Origin: G965215055 sp965242685
GTDB lineage: Bacteria; Pseudomonadota; Gammaproteobacteria; UBA4575
Length of the DNA: 64,000 nt
NCBI GenBank assembly: GCA_965242685.1
Contig: OZ251487.1
Coordinates: 930,001-994,000 of the forward strand
Direction: 5' to 3'
Position 1 is the first letter of the stretch. Each line of letters starts with the position of its first letter. Under the pieces are notes generated by a model. The model saw only the letters and a list, made by a program, of their open reading frames with translations, was not told the origin of the DNA and did no database searches. Of the stretch, positions 1-7,760 are shown piece after piece. A program made the translations under genes and the position numbers.

Positions 1-1245
1 CCAATCCTTCGCAATACCCACTTTATACTCGCCCGGAAAATTCGGATGCGAGATGACGTACACAAATTTCTGCTCTTGATAGTCCGCACCTTGATCCGTC
101 CGTTTCGGCGGATCCGTTCTCATGTGAATAATGTTTTGAGATTTAAATAAATGGCTGGGGTCGGCCACTTCTTTGGTCAATCGTTGCTTAACCAGTTCAT
201 ACGCCTTTATTGATATATCAACACCGATCCATTGCCTGTTCAGGTCTTCGGCCGCAACGCATGTGGTCGCACACCCGCAAAACGGATCCAGCACTATATC
301 GCCTTTGTTACTGCTCACCTTGATAATGCGCTTGAGTAATGCAATCGGCTTTTGGGTGGGATAGCCGGTACTTTCCTCCCCCTTACTCTCTTTGATGTCA
401 TCCCATAAATTGTTTCGTATCGATCCGGCCTTGGGGCGGATTTTTCGGTAAAGCTGTTGATCTTTTTCTACCAACTCTCCCGCCTTATCAAGTTCCTCCA
501 TCTTTTCTCGACCAACCTTCCAGCCAGAGGCATGGGGGGGATTGTATCCCCTGTACTCATAACACAAATTAGGGCGGGGATCGGCACTCCTTCTGTTACA
601 TGCAAGATCCAGGTAATACCTGCCATTATCATCTTGTAGATTAAATGCCTTTATTTTTTCTCCATACGGCTCAAGCACCGGACTCATATCAAAAAAAGAA
701 TTCTTTGATTTAAAGTAAAACAGTATACATTCCGTATTGCTGTTGAATTTCCTTGCCGCAAACTGCGATCCCTTAAAACCTCTCGAAGTACTTTTCCAAA
801 CGATCTCATTTCTGAAGTTATCCTCTCCAAAGATGCAATCCATCGTGGTCTTTAGGTAATGGCTCATCGTTGCGTCACAATGAAGATAGACGCTTCCCGT
901 TGGTTTCAAAACTCGGCGGCATTCCAAGAGACGAATCGCCATATACGCCAGGTAGGCGAAGTTGTAAGGCTTGCCTATACCCCGTATGCCACTGAGATAA
1001 CGAAAAAGATCGCTCTGATTTTCCTCAAGGGTCTTTAACCACTCTTCCTTCAGGTCGTCTTGCGTGAAAATATCCTTGAAGCTGGCGCCTTCGGCACTGG
1101 TGCCGATGGGGGCGGTAAATTTCTTGTTCTTGTTGAAGGGCGGGTCCAGATAGATTAAGTCGATACACTCCGAATTGATCCCCTGTAAAATATCCAGGTT
1201 GTCATCACAGAAAATGGTTCGGTTTTGCACATTGCATTCGGTCAT
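1..1245 (-). CDS. Site-specific DNA methyltransferase with C-terminal T5orf172/GIY-YIG-like domain (3' end outside window)
   Basis: The frame is open from an ATG at 1245 to the window edge, giving 415 residues without a stop. It transfers methyl groups from S-adenosylmethionine to adenine N6 or cytosine N4 in DNA: motif IV DPPF lies at residues 34-37, a YPTQKP motif at 295-300 and the SAM-binding motif DPFCGCATT at 320-328. The IV-before-I order is that of beta-class enzymes. From about residue 394 the chain continues with KFVYVISHPNFPGEYKVGI, which resembles the start of T5orf172/GIY-YIG-type domains (YV-I followed by YKVG); the catalytic Arg/Glu would lie beyond the window. It starts 21 bases after the infB stop, in the slot where rbfA is usual, so it is probably acquired and may be read from the nusA-infB transcript. 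Methyltransferase identity is firm; whether the tail is a nuclease is inference. Confidence 0.85.
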   Translation of the reverse strand, partial: MTECNVQNRTIFCDDNLDILQGINSECIDLIYLDPPFNKNKKFTAPIGTSAEGASFKDIFTQDDLKEEWLKTLEENQSDLFRYLSGIRGIGKPYNFAYLAYMAIRLLECRRVLKPTGSVYLHCDATMSHYLKTTMDCIFGEDNFRNEIVWKSTSRGFKGSQFAARKFNSNTECILFYFKSKNSFFDMSPVLEPYGEKIKAFNLQDDNGRYYLDLACNRRSADPRPNLCYEYRGYNPPHASGWKVGREKMEELDKAGELVEKDQQLYRKIRPKAGSIRNNLWDDIKESKGEESTGYPTQKPIALLKRIIKVSSNKGDIVLDPFCGCATTCVAAEDLNRQWIGVDISIKAYELVKQRLTKEVADPSHLFKSQNIIHMRTDPPKRTDQGADYQEQKFVYVISHPNFPGEYKVGIAKDW

Positions 1246-1266
1246 TTATTTGATAATTCCCAAACT

Positions 1267-3777
1267 TTATAGGGAGCGAACAATTTCGGTGCGCGTATAC
1301 ACTTCAATGTGGTCGCCAACCTTGACGTCATCGTAGTTTTTTACCGCAATACCACATTCGGTACCCGCGCGTACCTCGTCGACGTCATCCTTGTGGCGAC
1401 GCAACGACTCAAGCTCCCCCTCGTAAATCACGATGTTATCGCGCAATACCCGAATCGGATTGCCACGTTTGACGATGCCTTCAATGACTTGGGTACCCGC
1501 CACAGCCCCCATCTTAGAAGACCTGAACACCTCTTTTACCTTTGCAAAACCGGTAATTTCTTCGCGCAATTCAGGGGTGAGTAACCCGTTCATCGCCAGT
1601 TTTATGTCATCGATGACCTCATAAATTACGCTGTAATAGCGAATTTCTATGCCCAGATCCGCCGCCGTGCGTTTGGCTACATTGTCCGTCCGCACGTTGA
1701 AACCGATTACAATTGCCTCGGATGCCTCCGCAAGGTGAATATCCGATTCATTCACCCCGCCCACACTTGCCATGACGATGGTAACTTTGACCTCTTCGGT
1801 AGATAGTTTTTTCAGAGAGTCTCGCAAGGCTTCCATGCTACCTTGTACATCCGCCTTGACTAAAACATTGATCGAGGCGATGACGCCTTCATCCAATTGG
1901 CTAAAGATATCCCCCAGTTTGGTCGTTTGTTCTTCGGCAAATTTTGTATCCCTGGACTTACTTCTACGTAGGTCTACAATTTCCCGCACCCTGCGTTCAT
2001 CTGAAACTACTACTATTTCATCGCCAGCGTTGGCTACACCCGATAATCCGAGCACTTCGACCGGAGTTGAAGGCCCCGCGGAATATATTTCTTTACGATA
2101 TTCATCAAACATTGCGCGTACACGTCCAAACTCTTCTCCAGTCAAGAGCATGTCACCCCTCGATAGTTTTCCCTGTTGCACAAGTACGGTGGCAATAGGG
2201 CCGCGACCCTTATCCAAAGAAGATTCAATAATCACGCCTTTCGCCGGGCCTTGATTGACCGCTTTCAGCTCTAATATTTCTGCCTGTAGGGATATCGCCT
2301 CCAGTAGATCATCCACACCCGCGCCGGTAATAGCAGAAATATTTACAAAGATATTTTCACCCCCCCATTCCTCCGGAATCACGTCATGTGCGGCCAAGTC
2401 ATTACGGACGCGCTCCGGGTCCGAGTTTTCTTTGTCTATTTTATTCACCGCGACAATTATCGGTACATTTGCCGCGCGTGAATGCTGAATGGCTTCTTTT
2501 GTTTGCAACATTACGCCATCGTCGGCCGCAACCACCAACACAACTATATCGGTTACCTGTGCCCCTCTTGTACGCATGGCCGTAAACGCGGCATGTCCCG
2601 GTGTATCTAGAAAAGTTATCGTCCCTTTATCCGTATCCACACTGTAGGCGCCCATATGCTGAGTAATTCCACCCGCTTCGCTCGAGGCCACCTTGGTGCG
2701 CCGCAGGTAATCAAGCAAGGAAGTTTTTCCATGATCGACATGACCCATCACCGTTACAACGGGAGAACGCATGTCTGTGAAAGAAGTACCGGACTCGATC
2801 TGTAGTACGTCGGCTTCTATATTCGCTTCGTGCACAGGCTCTGCTGCGTGCCCCATCTCTTCCACCACAAGCATGGCGGTATCTTGGTCGATCACTTGAT
2901 TGATGGTGACCATCACGCCCATTTCCATCATCACGGCAATAACTTCCGCCGCCTTCACCGCCATCTTTTGTGCAAGATCGGAAATTGAAATATTCTCCGG
3001 AACAAAAACCTCTCGCTTGACGGGCGCGGTTGGTTTTTCAAATCTATGTTTGTCGCTAGAGGTAACTTTCCCGGGGCGACGCTTTTTTGTCTTTATCTTA
3101 CGTTTGCCACGCTTACCACTTGCAACACGTAGTTCTTGTCTTTTGGCCTTGTTGTCGGCATCGGCCGGTATTGGTGTTGGTTCGGCAGGCGCCTTATCTT
3201 TTTCTTCGACTTTTGCCTCGGTGACGGGCGAAGGTACGGGCGAGGGTACGGGCTGCTCAATATCTTCTTGATCCTTGCTCTCCTCCGGCTTTGCAGCCAC
3301 CGCATCCCCATTTTGTAAGACCTTTTCCTTACCCTTATCTTTGTCCTTACCCTTATCCTTAACCTGTTGCTTGGGTTGCTTGGGTTGCTCGCGTGCCGTT
3401 TCTTTTTCTGTACCTTGCTGCTCTACCTTGCTTTCCTTTTCCGAGAAAAAACGGCGCTTTATATAGGTGCGCTTGCGCCGTACCTCTACACTAACGGTAG
3501 CGGTAGCAGCACTACTGCCGCGCTGCGCCGCCCCGCCAATTTTTAACTGAGATGTGCTTTTCCTACGTAGCGTTATTTTTCTGTCCTCACTGGAAGAACA
3601 GGAGAGGTCTTTGCTGCGATGACTACGCAAATGGTTCAATAGCCGCACTTTTTCTTCATCGCTTACGGGTTGATCCGGCGCATTAAATTCCAAACCCGCC
3701 GCAGAAAATTGCTCAAGTAATTTTTCTACGGGGGTATTTACTGCTTTCGCTAACTGTTTGACGGTTACTTCAGCCAT
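1267..3777 (-). CDS. infB: Translation initiation factor IF-2
   Basis: IF-2 is the GTPase that places initiator tRNA on the 30S subunit and promotes 50S joining. The 836-residue product has an IF2_N domain (about 1-50), an IF2-associated basic stretch (about 66-110), a long low-complexity linker (about 110-255) rich in Lys/Glu/Pro with short repeats such as KDKGKDKDKGK and VPSPVPSPV, a second N-terminal domain (about 262-315), then the G domain with GHVDHGKT at 345-352, DTPGHAAF and NKID, followed by the C-terminal beta-barrel domains. It is slightly shorter than the E. coli protein (890), all from the linker. It lies 38 bases behind nusA as the last core gene of the rimP-nusA-infB operon. 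The usual follower rbfA is absent. Confidence 0.98.
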   Translation of the reverse strand: MAEVTVKQLAKAVNTPVEKLLEQFSAAGLEFNAPDQPVSDEEKVRLLNHLRSHRSKDLSCSSSEDRKITLRRKSTSQLKIGGAAQRGSSAATATVSVEVRRKRTYIKRRFFSEKESKVEQQGTEKETAREQPKQPKQQVKDKGKDKDKGKEKVLQNGDAVAAKPEESKDQEDIEQPVPSPVPSPVTEAKVEEKDKAPAEPTPIPADADNKAKRQELRVASGKRGKRKIKTKKRRPGKVTSSDKHRFEKPTAPVKREVFVPENISISDLAQKMAVKAAEVIAVMMEMGVMVTINQVIDQDTAMLVVEEMGHAAEPVHEANIEADVLQIESGTSFTDMRSPVVTVMGHVDHGKTSLLDYLRRTKVASSEAGGITQHMGAYSVDTDKGTITFLDTPGHAAFTAMRTRGAQVTDIVVLVVAADDGVMLQTKEAIQHSRAANVPIIVAVNKIDKENSDPERVRNDLAAHDVIPEEWGGENIFVNISAITGAGVDDLLEAISLQAEILELKAVNQGPAKGVIIESSLDKGRGPIATVLVQQGKLSRGDMLLTGEEFGRVRAMFDEYRKEIYSAGPSTPVEVLGLSGVANAGDEIVVVSDERRVREIVDLRRSKSRDTKFAEEQTTKLGDIFSQLDEGVIASINVLVKADVQGSMEALRDSLKKLSTEEVKVTIVMASVGGVNESDIHLAEASEAIVIGFNVRTDNVAKRTAADLGIEIRYYSVIYEVIDDIKLAMNGLLTPELREEITGFAKVKEVFRSSKMGAVAGTQVIEGIVKRGNPIRVLRDNIVIYEGELESLRRHKDDVDEVRAGTECGIAVKNYDDVKVGDHIEVYTRTEIVRSL

Positions 3778-3815
3778 TCTTGATAGTCAATTCTTTAGTG
3801 TTTCTATACGTTTAA

Positions 3816-5324
3816 TCAGTTGGCGGCAGTATCTTCATCCTCAAACCATGGCGCCCGCGCAAGCATGATCAAAGCCCCCGCACGTTCCGCATCAAGTCCT
3901 TCTATATCCAGTAGATCATCCACCGCCTGTTCGGATAGATCTTCAACTGTTGAAATACCCCTACAAGCAAGTTCAAAGGCCAAGTCTTTATCCATACCTT
4001 CCATATTCAGTAAATCGGCCGACGGCTCTGAATTGGCAAATTTTGTCTCTGTAGCAAGCGCGGTGGTCAGCAACACGTCTCGCGCGCGCTTACGCAATTC
4101 TTCAACAACTTCTTCATCAAACTCTTCAATTTCAAGCAACTCTTTCGGGGATACATAGGCAATCTCTTCAATACTGGAGAAGCCTTCCTGCGCTAAAATC
4201 ACAGCGACTTCTTCATCTACATCAAGCTGCGACATAAAAATCTCCATTAGCTTACGAGTCTCCGCCTCGCTTTTTTCCTCCGCCTGCCCTTCAGTCATTA
4301 CGTTTAATTCCCAACCGGTAAGCTGACAGGCCAGCTTTACATTTTGACCCCCCCGACCAATAGCTTGCGACAGCTCTTCTTCTTCAACGGCAATGTCCAT
4401 GCTTTTCTTGTCTTCGTCTACTACGATTGAAGTAACCGCCGCGGGCGACATGGCATTAAGCACGAATTGGGCGGGATTCTCGTCCCAAAGAATGATGTCG
4501 ATGCGCTCACCCGCAAGCTCGTTTGAGACGGATTGCACACGAGAGCCGCGCATGCCCACACAGGCGCCTACAGGATCTAATCTCGGGTCGTTGGATTTAA
4601 CCGCGATTTTTGCCCGCACCCCGGGGTCGCGGGCCGCCGATAAGACTTCGATGAGACCTTGACCTACTTCGGGTACTTCTAATTTAAACAGCTCGATCAA
4701 AAATTCCGGCGCGGTACGAGTCAAAAGCAATTGCGGTCCACGAATCTCCTCGCATACCTCTCGTAAAAATGCCCGCACTCGATCTCCGGGCCTCATTACC
4801 TCTCGAGGGATCATCTGTTCGCGTGAAATAAAACCTTCGGAATTGCTGCCAAGGTCGATATAGACACCGGAATGATCGTTGCGCTTGACGATCCCCATAA
4901 TGAGCTGTCCAACTTTGTCCTTAAACGCATCTATAACCTGTAACCTTTCAGCCTCTCGTACTTTTTGAACAATAACCTGTTTTGCGGTATGGGCTGAAAT
5001 TCGGCCAAAAGCGACAGATTCAATAGGCTCTTCTATATATTCTCCGATTTGAATATCAGGGTGGTCCTGGATGGCGTAGCTGTACAATTTCTGCTTTTCC
5101 GGCGACTCAAACTCCGGGTCTTCATCATCCATTACCAACCAACGACGAAAGGAATCGTAATTACCCGATTCACGATCAATGGCAACGCGCACGTCCATCT
5201 CGGAACCGTGTTTTTTTCGTGTTGCGGCGGCAAGCGCGATCTCGATGGCTTCAAAGATAACTTCCTTTTCGACGCCTTTTTCATTGGAGACCGCATCCAC
5301 TACCAATAAAATTTCTTTATTCAT
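3816..5324 (-). CDS. nusA: Transcription termination/antitermination factor NusA
   Basis: NusA binds RNA polymerase and modulates pausing, intrinsic termination and antitermination. The 502-residue protein shows the N-terminal polymerase-binding domain, an S1 domain around residues 135-200 (GQLIMGIVKRNDHSG), two KH domains and two acidic C-terminal helix-hairpin-helix repeats (FSSIEEIAYVSPKELLEI and ISTVEDLSEQAVDDLLDIEG). A TTG two codons upstream (5330) is also open, but ATG at 5324 begins MNKEILLVVDAVSNEK, matching the family N terminus, so I chose it. It starts 13 bases after the rimP stop and precedes infB by 38 bases. In E. coli NusA feeds back on its own operon; the terminator hairpins in the rimP leader here are compatible with that. 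Confidence 0.97.
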   Translation of the reverse strand: MNKEILLVVDAVSNEKGVEKEVIFEAIEIALAAATRKKHGSEMDVRVAIDRESGNYDSFRRWLVMDDEDPEFESPEKQKLYSYAIQDHPDIQIGEYIEEPIESVAFGRISAHTAKQVIVQKVREAERLQVIDAFKDKVGQLIMGIVKRNDHSGVYIDLGSNSEGFISREQMIPREVMRPGDRVRAFLREVCEEIRGPQLLLTRTAPEFLIELFKLEVPEVGQGLIEVLSAARDPGVRAKIAVKSNDPRLDPVGACVGMRGSRVQSVSNELAGERIDIILWDENPAQFVLNAMSPAAVTSIVVDEDKKSMDIAVEEEELSQAIGRGGQNVKLACQLTGWELNVMTEGQAEEKSEAETRKLMEIFMSQLDVDEEVAVILAQEGFSSIEEIAYVSPKELLEIEEFDEEVVEELRKRARDVLLTTALATETKFANSEPSADLLNMEGMDKDLAFELACRGISTVEDLSEQAVDDLLDIEGLDAERAGALIMLARAPWFEDEDTAAN

Positions 5325-5337
5325 GCGCAATTTAAGC

Positions 5338-5814
5338 TCAATCGTTAAATTTTATATCTACATCCAGGTTTGCATTTTTAATTGCATTTATAGGTACTGT
5401 GAAAGATTTATTATCGTCCATTTTCACTTTGATCCTTTCATCTTGTACTTCCTGCAAAGTTCCACAAATATTTCTACGCCCCTCAACCAGCCGTAAGGCT
5501 TGTATTTTAACCTTACTACCCACCGCACCTCGCATCTGTTCAACGCTAAACAGCGGTCGATTTATTCCCGGTGACGAAACCTCCAGCGTATAAGGCACGT
5601 CAATCCGATCTTCTACATCCAGCACGGCACTTAATTGCTGACTAACCCGAGAACAGTCACTTAACGCCACACCTTGCAAGCGATCAATATATACACAAAC
5701 TCGCGCAACTTTTACGCCTGTTTGGCATGCAACCCCCCATAAATCATAGCCCATACCTACGATCACGGGCTCAACGATTGGCACTATGCCAAAAGGATCC
5801 TTATGTAAAAGCAC
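5338..5814 (-). CDS. rimP: Ribosome maturation factor RimP
   Basis: RimP assists 30S subunit maturation. The core motif LEVSSPGINRPLF and SAVLDVEDRIDVPY are typical, and the length of 158 residues suits the family (about 150-160). The longest open frame starts at a GTG at 5835, but that codon lies inside the loop of a terminator-like hairpin (5828-5845). Starting at GTG 5814 leaves nine residues before the conserved helix IVEPVIVGMGYDLWGV, as in relatives, so I prefer 5814. No convincing ribosome-binding site precedes either start. First gene of the rimP-nusA-infB operon. Confidence 0.9.
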   Translation of the reverse strand: MLLHKDPFGIVPIVEPVIVGMGYDLWGVACQTGVKVARVCVYIDRLQGVALSDCSRVSQQLSAVLDVEDRIDVPYTLEVSSPGINRPLFSVEQMRGAVGSKVKIQALRLVEGRRNICGTLQEVQDERIKVKMDDNKSFTVPINAIKNANLDVDIKFND

Positions 5815-5827
5815 TTGCCCAATAAAA

Positions 5828-5845
5828 ATGAGCACTTCGGCCCAT
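5828..5845 (-). terminator. Second (proximal) terminator-like hairpin in the rimP leader
   Basis: Read on the minus strand: ATGGGC, loop CGAAGT, GCTCAT (one G-U pair), followed immediately by TTTTATT. It ends a few bases before the proposed rimP GTG at 5814. Together with the hairpin at 5890-5914 it gives tandem terminators in the leader, the arrangement described for the gammaproteobacterial rimP leader; role as attenuator is inference. Confidence 0.55.
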
Positions 5846-5889
5846 TTTCAATCCACTTTCCCACGGATATATTTATCAACCTAATCAAA

Positions 5890-5914
5890 AATAAAAAGCC
5901 CTTTCGGGCCTTTC
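5890..5914 (-). terminator. Rho-independent terminator/attenuator upstream of rimP
   Basis: On the minus strand the sequence AAAGGCCCGAAAGGGCTTTT followed by TATTTTT forms a strong GC stem with a GAAA tetraloop and a U tract. It lies about 40 bases downstream of the candidate promoter at 5959-5987 and 75 bases before rimP, so it may both stop transcripts coming from the nuo/tRNA-fMet side and attenuate rimP-nusA-infB expression. Confidence 0.8.
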
Positions 5915-5958
5915 AGAACACTGGCCAGATGACAACTTATAAATCATCCGCCGAAAAC

Positions 5959-5987
5959 AGTATAAGTAAAAACAGGGCGTCCATCAA
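5959..5987 (-). promoter_or_regulatory. Candidate sigma-70 promoter for rimP-nusA-infB
   Basis: On the minus strand TTGATG (5982-5987) and TATACT (5959-5964) are separated by 17 bases, a near-consensus promoter. A transcript would start near 5952, giving a leader of about 140 bases that contains both terminator hairpins. The remaining part of the gene-free stretch 5846-6144 holds no convincing gene; the short open frames there have no ribosome-binding site or recognisable content. Confidence 0.6.
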
Positions 5988-6144
5988 ACCGAATGGTTCG
6001 ATGCCTTTGGCAAGCTGTCTTATGTGCATAATCTTTGACATTCGAGGAGACGTTTTGTAGGAATATGGAATATCGACCGACAGACCCGTAGAGGCCGGGG
6101 CTTTACCCACTCACAGCGACCGCAAGGCCCCCGCGTTTAAGGGT

Positions 6145-6221
6145 TGGTAGCGGGGGCAGGATTTGAACCTGCGACCTTCGGGTTATGAGCCCGACGAGCT
6201 GCCAAACTGCTCCACCCCGCA
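6145..6221 (-). tRNA. Initiator tRNA-fMet (anticodon CAT)
   Basis: A 77-base cloverleaf with encoded CCA at 6145-6147. The anticodon loop is CTCATAA on a stem with three consecutive G-C pairs (TCGGG/CCCGA), the hallmark of initiator tRNA. The first acceptor pair is a mismatch (T1 against T72), also an initiator trait, although C1-A72 is the commoner form. It follows nuoN by 85 bases and precedes rimP, the metY-rimP neighbourhood of gammaproteobacteria. Confidence 0.96.
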
Positions 6222-6306
6222 TCGGAAGGGTTTAAAGTGTACTTGATCCGGAACGATTATTTCAAGCAATCCACACATGCAAATTCACGGGAAAGGAAAA
6301 CTTGAT

Positions 6307-7755
6307 TCAGTTTAATGCCTGAATACAGTAGTTGAGTAGTGCGTTTGGAAAGATAAATAATATCACCACCAGCAAGCCGTTCGCCGATAAAATTGATCGT
6401 GTGAGGATGGAACCTTGTACACGGAGCTTCTCACTCGCCTTATCAAAGTACATGAATTTCACTACGCGTAAATAGTAGAATGCACCGATCACGGTCATTA
6501 CGATGGCCAGGACGGCCAACCACAACATTCCTCCATTGATCAGACTTTGCAGGACATAAAGTTTGGCATAAAACCCGACCGTCAACGGCACCCCCGCCAT
6601 TGACAGCATAAACAACAACATGATGAAGGCAAACCAGGGATGGGTTCTGCTCAACCCTTTCAAGTCAACAAGCAGGTCCACGTCTTTATCTTGGTTGCTA
6701 AGCAATAACAATGTGCCAAAAACTCCCGTTGCCATAAGGACGTAGGTAGCGGTATAAAAGAATGCCGCCGCGTAGCCAAAACCATCTCCGGACAACATGC
6801 CCAGTAAGACAAACCCGACGTGCGAAATGGCGGAATATGCAAGCAGGCGTTTGATGCTGGTCTGCGCAATCGCGATGATATTGCCGAAAATCAGCGACAG
6901 GGCGGCTAAGATCATCAACATTCCCTGCCAGTCATTGAATATTTCCTGCAACCCATCGCTAAGTAGGCGCATCATCATCACAAACGCCGCCAGTTTCGGT
7001 GCCGTGGCAATAAAGAGTGTAACGACCGTCGAAGCACCGTGATAAACGTCGGGAACCCACATGTGGAAAGGTACGGCGCCCAGCTTGAATGCAACCCCGA
7101 CCACAATAAATGTCAAGGCAAAGATCAAGGGAATATTAACCGAGGCTTGATCTCCTTGACTTGATAAGATGTAGAGGTTGAGTTTGGCTAAGTCCAAGGT
7201 GCCGGACAGACCATATAAAATTGACATTCCGTACAACAAGATACCAGAGGCAATGGCACCCAACACAAAATACTTCATGGCGGCTTCGGTTGAGTTCTCC
7301 GAGATGCGCACGTAGGCAACCAGTGCGTAAAGACTGAGCGATAGAAGTTCCAGACCCAAATAAATCAGGACGAGGTTGTGTGCGGATGCCATCACCAGCA
7401 CCCCAAGTGTAGCCAGTAGCCCTAAGATATAAAATTCGGTGCGTACCTCAGTGTGTAGTACCAGATAAGACCGCGCATAGAGAAAGACAACGGCTACCGC
7501 TATACACGCGAATAACTTGATCGCGTCAGCCAGTTTGTCGTCTATATACATGCCGCCAAAGGCAAACGATACGGAACGGGATGGCATGAAATAAACGATG
7601 GCAAAAACGCCTATCAAAGCGGCCACACTCAACCAGCAGGTGATCGCTTCGCTATTTCGACCGGTAAAAAGTCCGATCAATAACACTGCGAGAACCGCCG
7701 TTAATAAAGCCATTTCAGGCATGGCCAACATTACATCCGCGCTGATACCGCTCAT
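6307..7755 (-). CDS. nuoN: NADH-quinone oxidoreductase subunit N
   Basis: One of three antiporter-like, proton-pumping membrane subunits of respiratory complex I in the inner membrane. The 482-residue protein is almost wholly hydrophobic with about 14 predicted transmembrane segments and the Proton_antipo_M core, including a KLGAVPFHMWVPDVYHGA motif with conserved Lys/His residues of the proton path and IKRLLAYSAISHVGF. Length matches the family. It is the last gene of the nuo operon, 5 bases after nuoM, and is followed by tRNA-fMet. Confidence 0.97.
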   Translation of the reverse strand: MSGISADVMLAMPEMALLTAVLAVLLIGLFTGRNSEAITCWLSVAALIGVFAIVYFMPSRSVSFAFGGMYIDDKLADAIKLFACIAVAVVFLYARSYLVLHTEVRTEFYILGLLATLGVLVMASAHNLVLIYLGLELLSLSLYALVAYVRISENSTEAAMKYFVLGAIASGILLYGMSILYGLSGTLDLAKLNLYILSSQGDQASVNIPLIFALTFIVVGVAFKLGAVPFHMWVPDVYHGASTVVTLFIATAPKLAAFVMMMRLLSDGLQEIFNDWQGMLMILAALSLIFGNIIAIAQTSIKRLLAYSAISHVGFVLLGMLSGDGFGYAAAFFYTATYVLMATGVFGTLLLLSNQDKDVDLLVDLKGLSRTHPWFAFIMLLFMLSMAGVPLTVGFYAKLYVLQSLINGGMLWLAVLAIVMTVIGAFYYLRVVKFMYFDKASEKLRVQGSILTRSILSANGLLVVILFIFPNALLNYCIQALN

Positions 7756-7760
7756 GTCGT

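Noticed and set aside
1772..2254. 160-residue plus-strand open frame
   Set aside because: Antisense to the conserved IF-2 G domain, with no ribosome-binding site; a shadow of infB.
3300..3420. Short direct repeats inside infB (CTTGGGTTG and similar)
   Set aside because: They encode the low-complexity Lys/Gln/Pro linker common in IF-2; not a CRISPR or mobile element.
5815..6060. 81-residue plus-strand open frame in the rimP leader region
   Set aside because: Covers the terminator hairpins and promoter of rimP on the other strand and has no recognisable domain or start signal.
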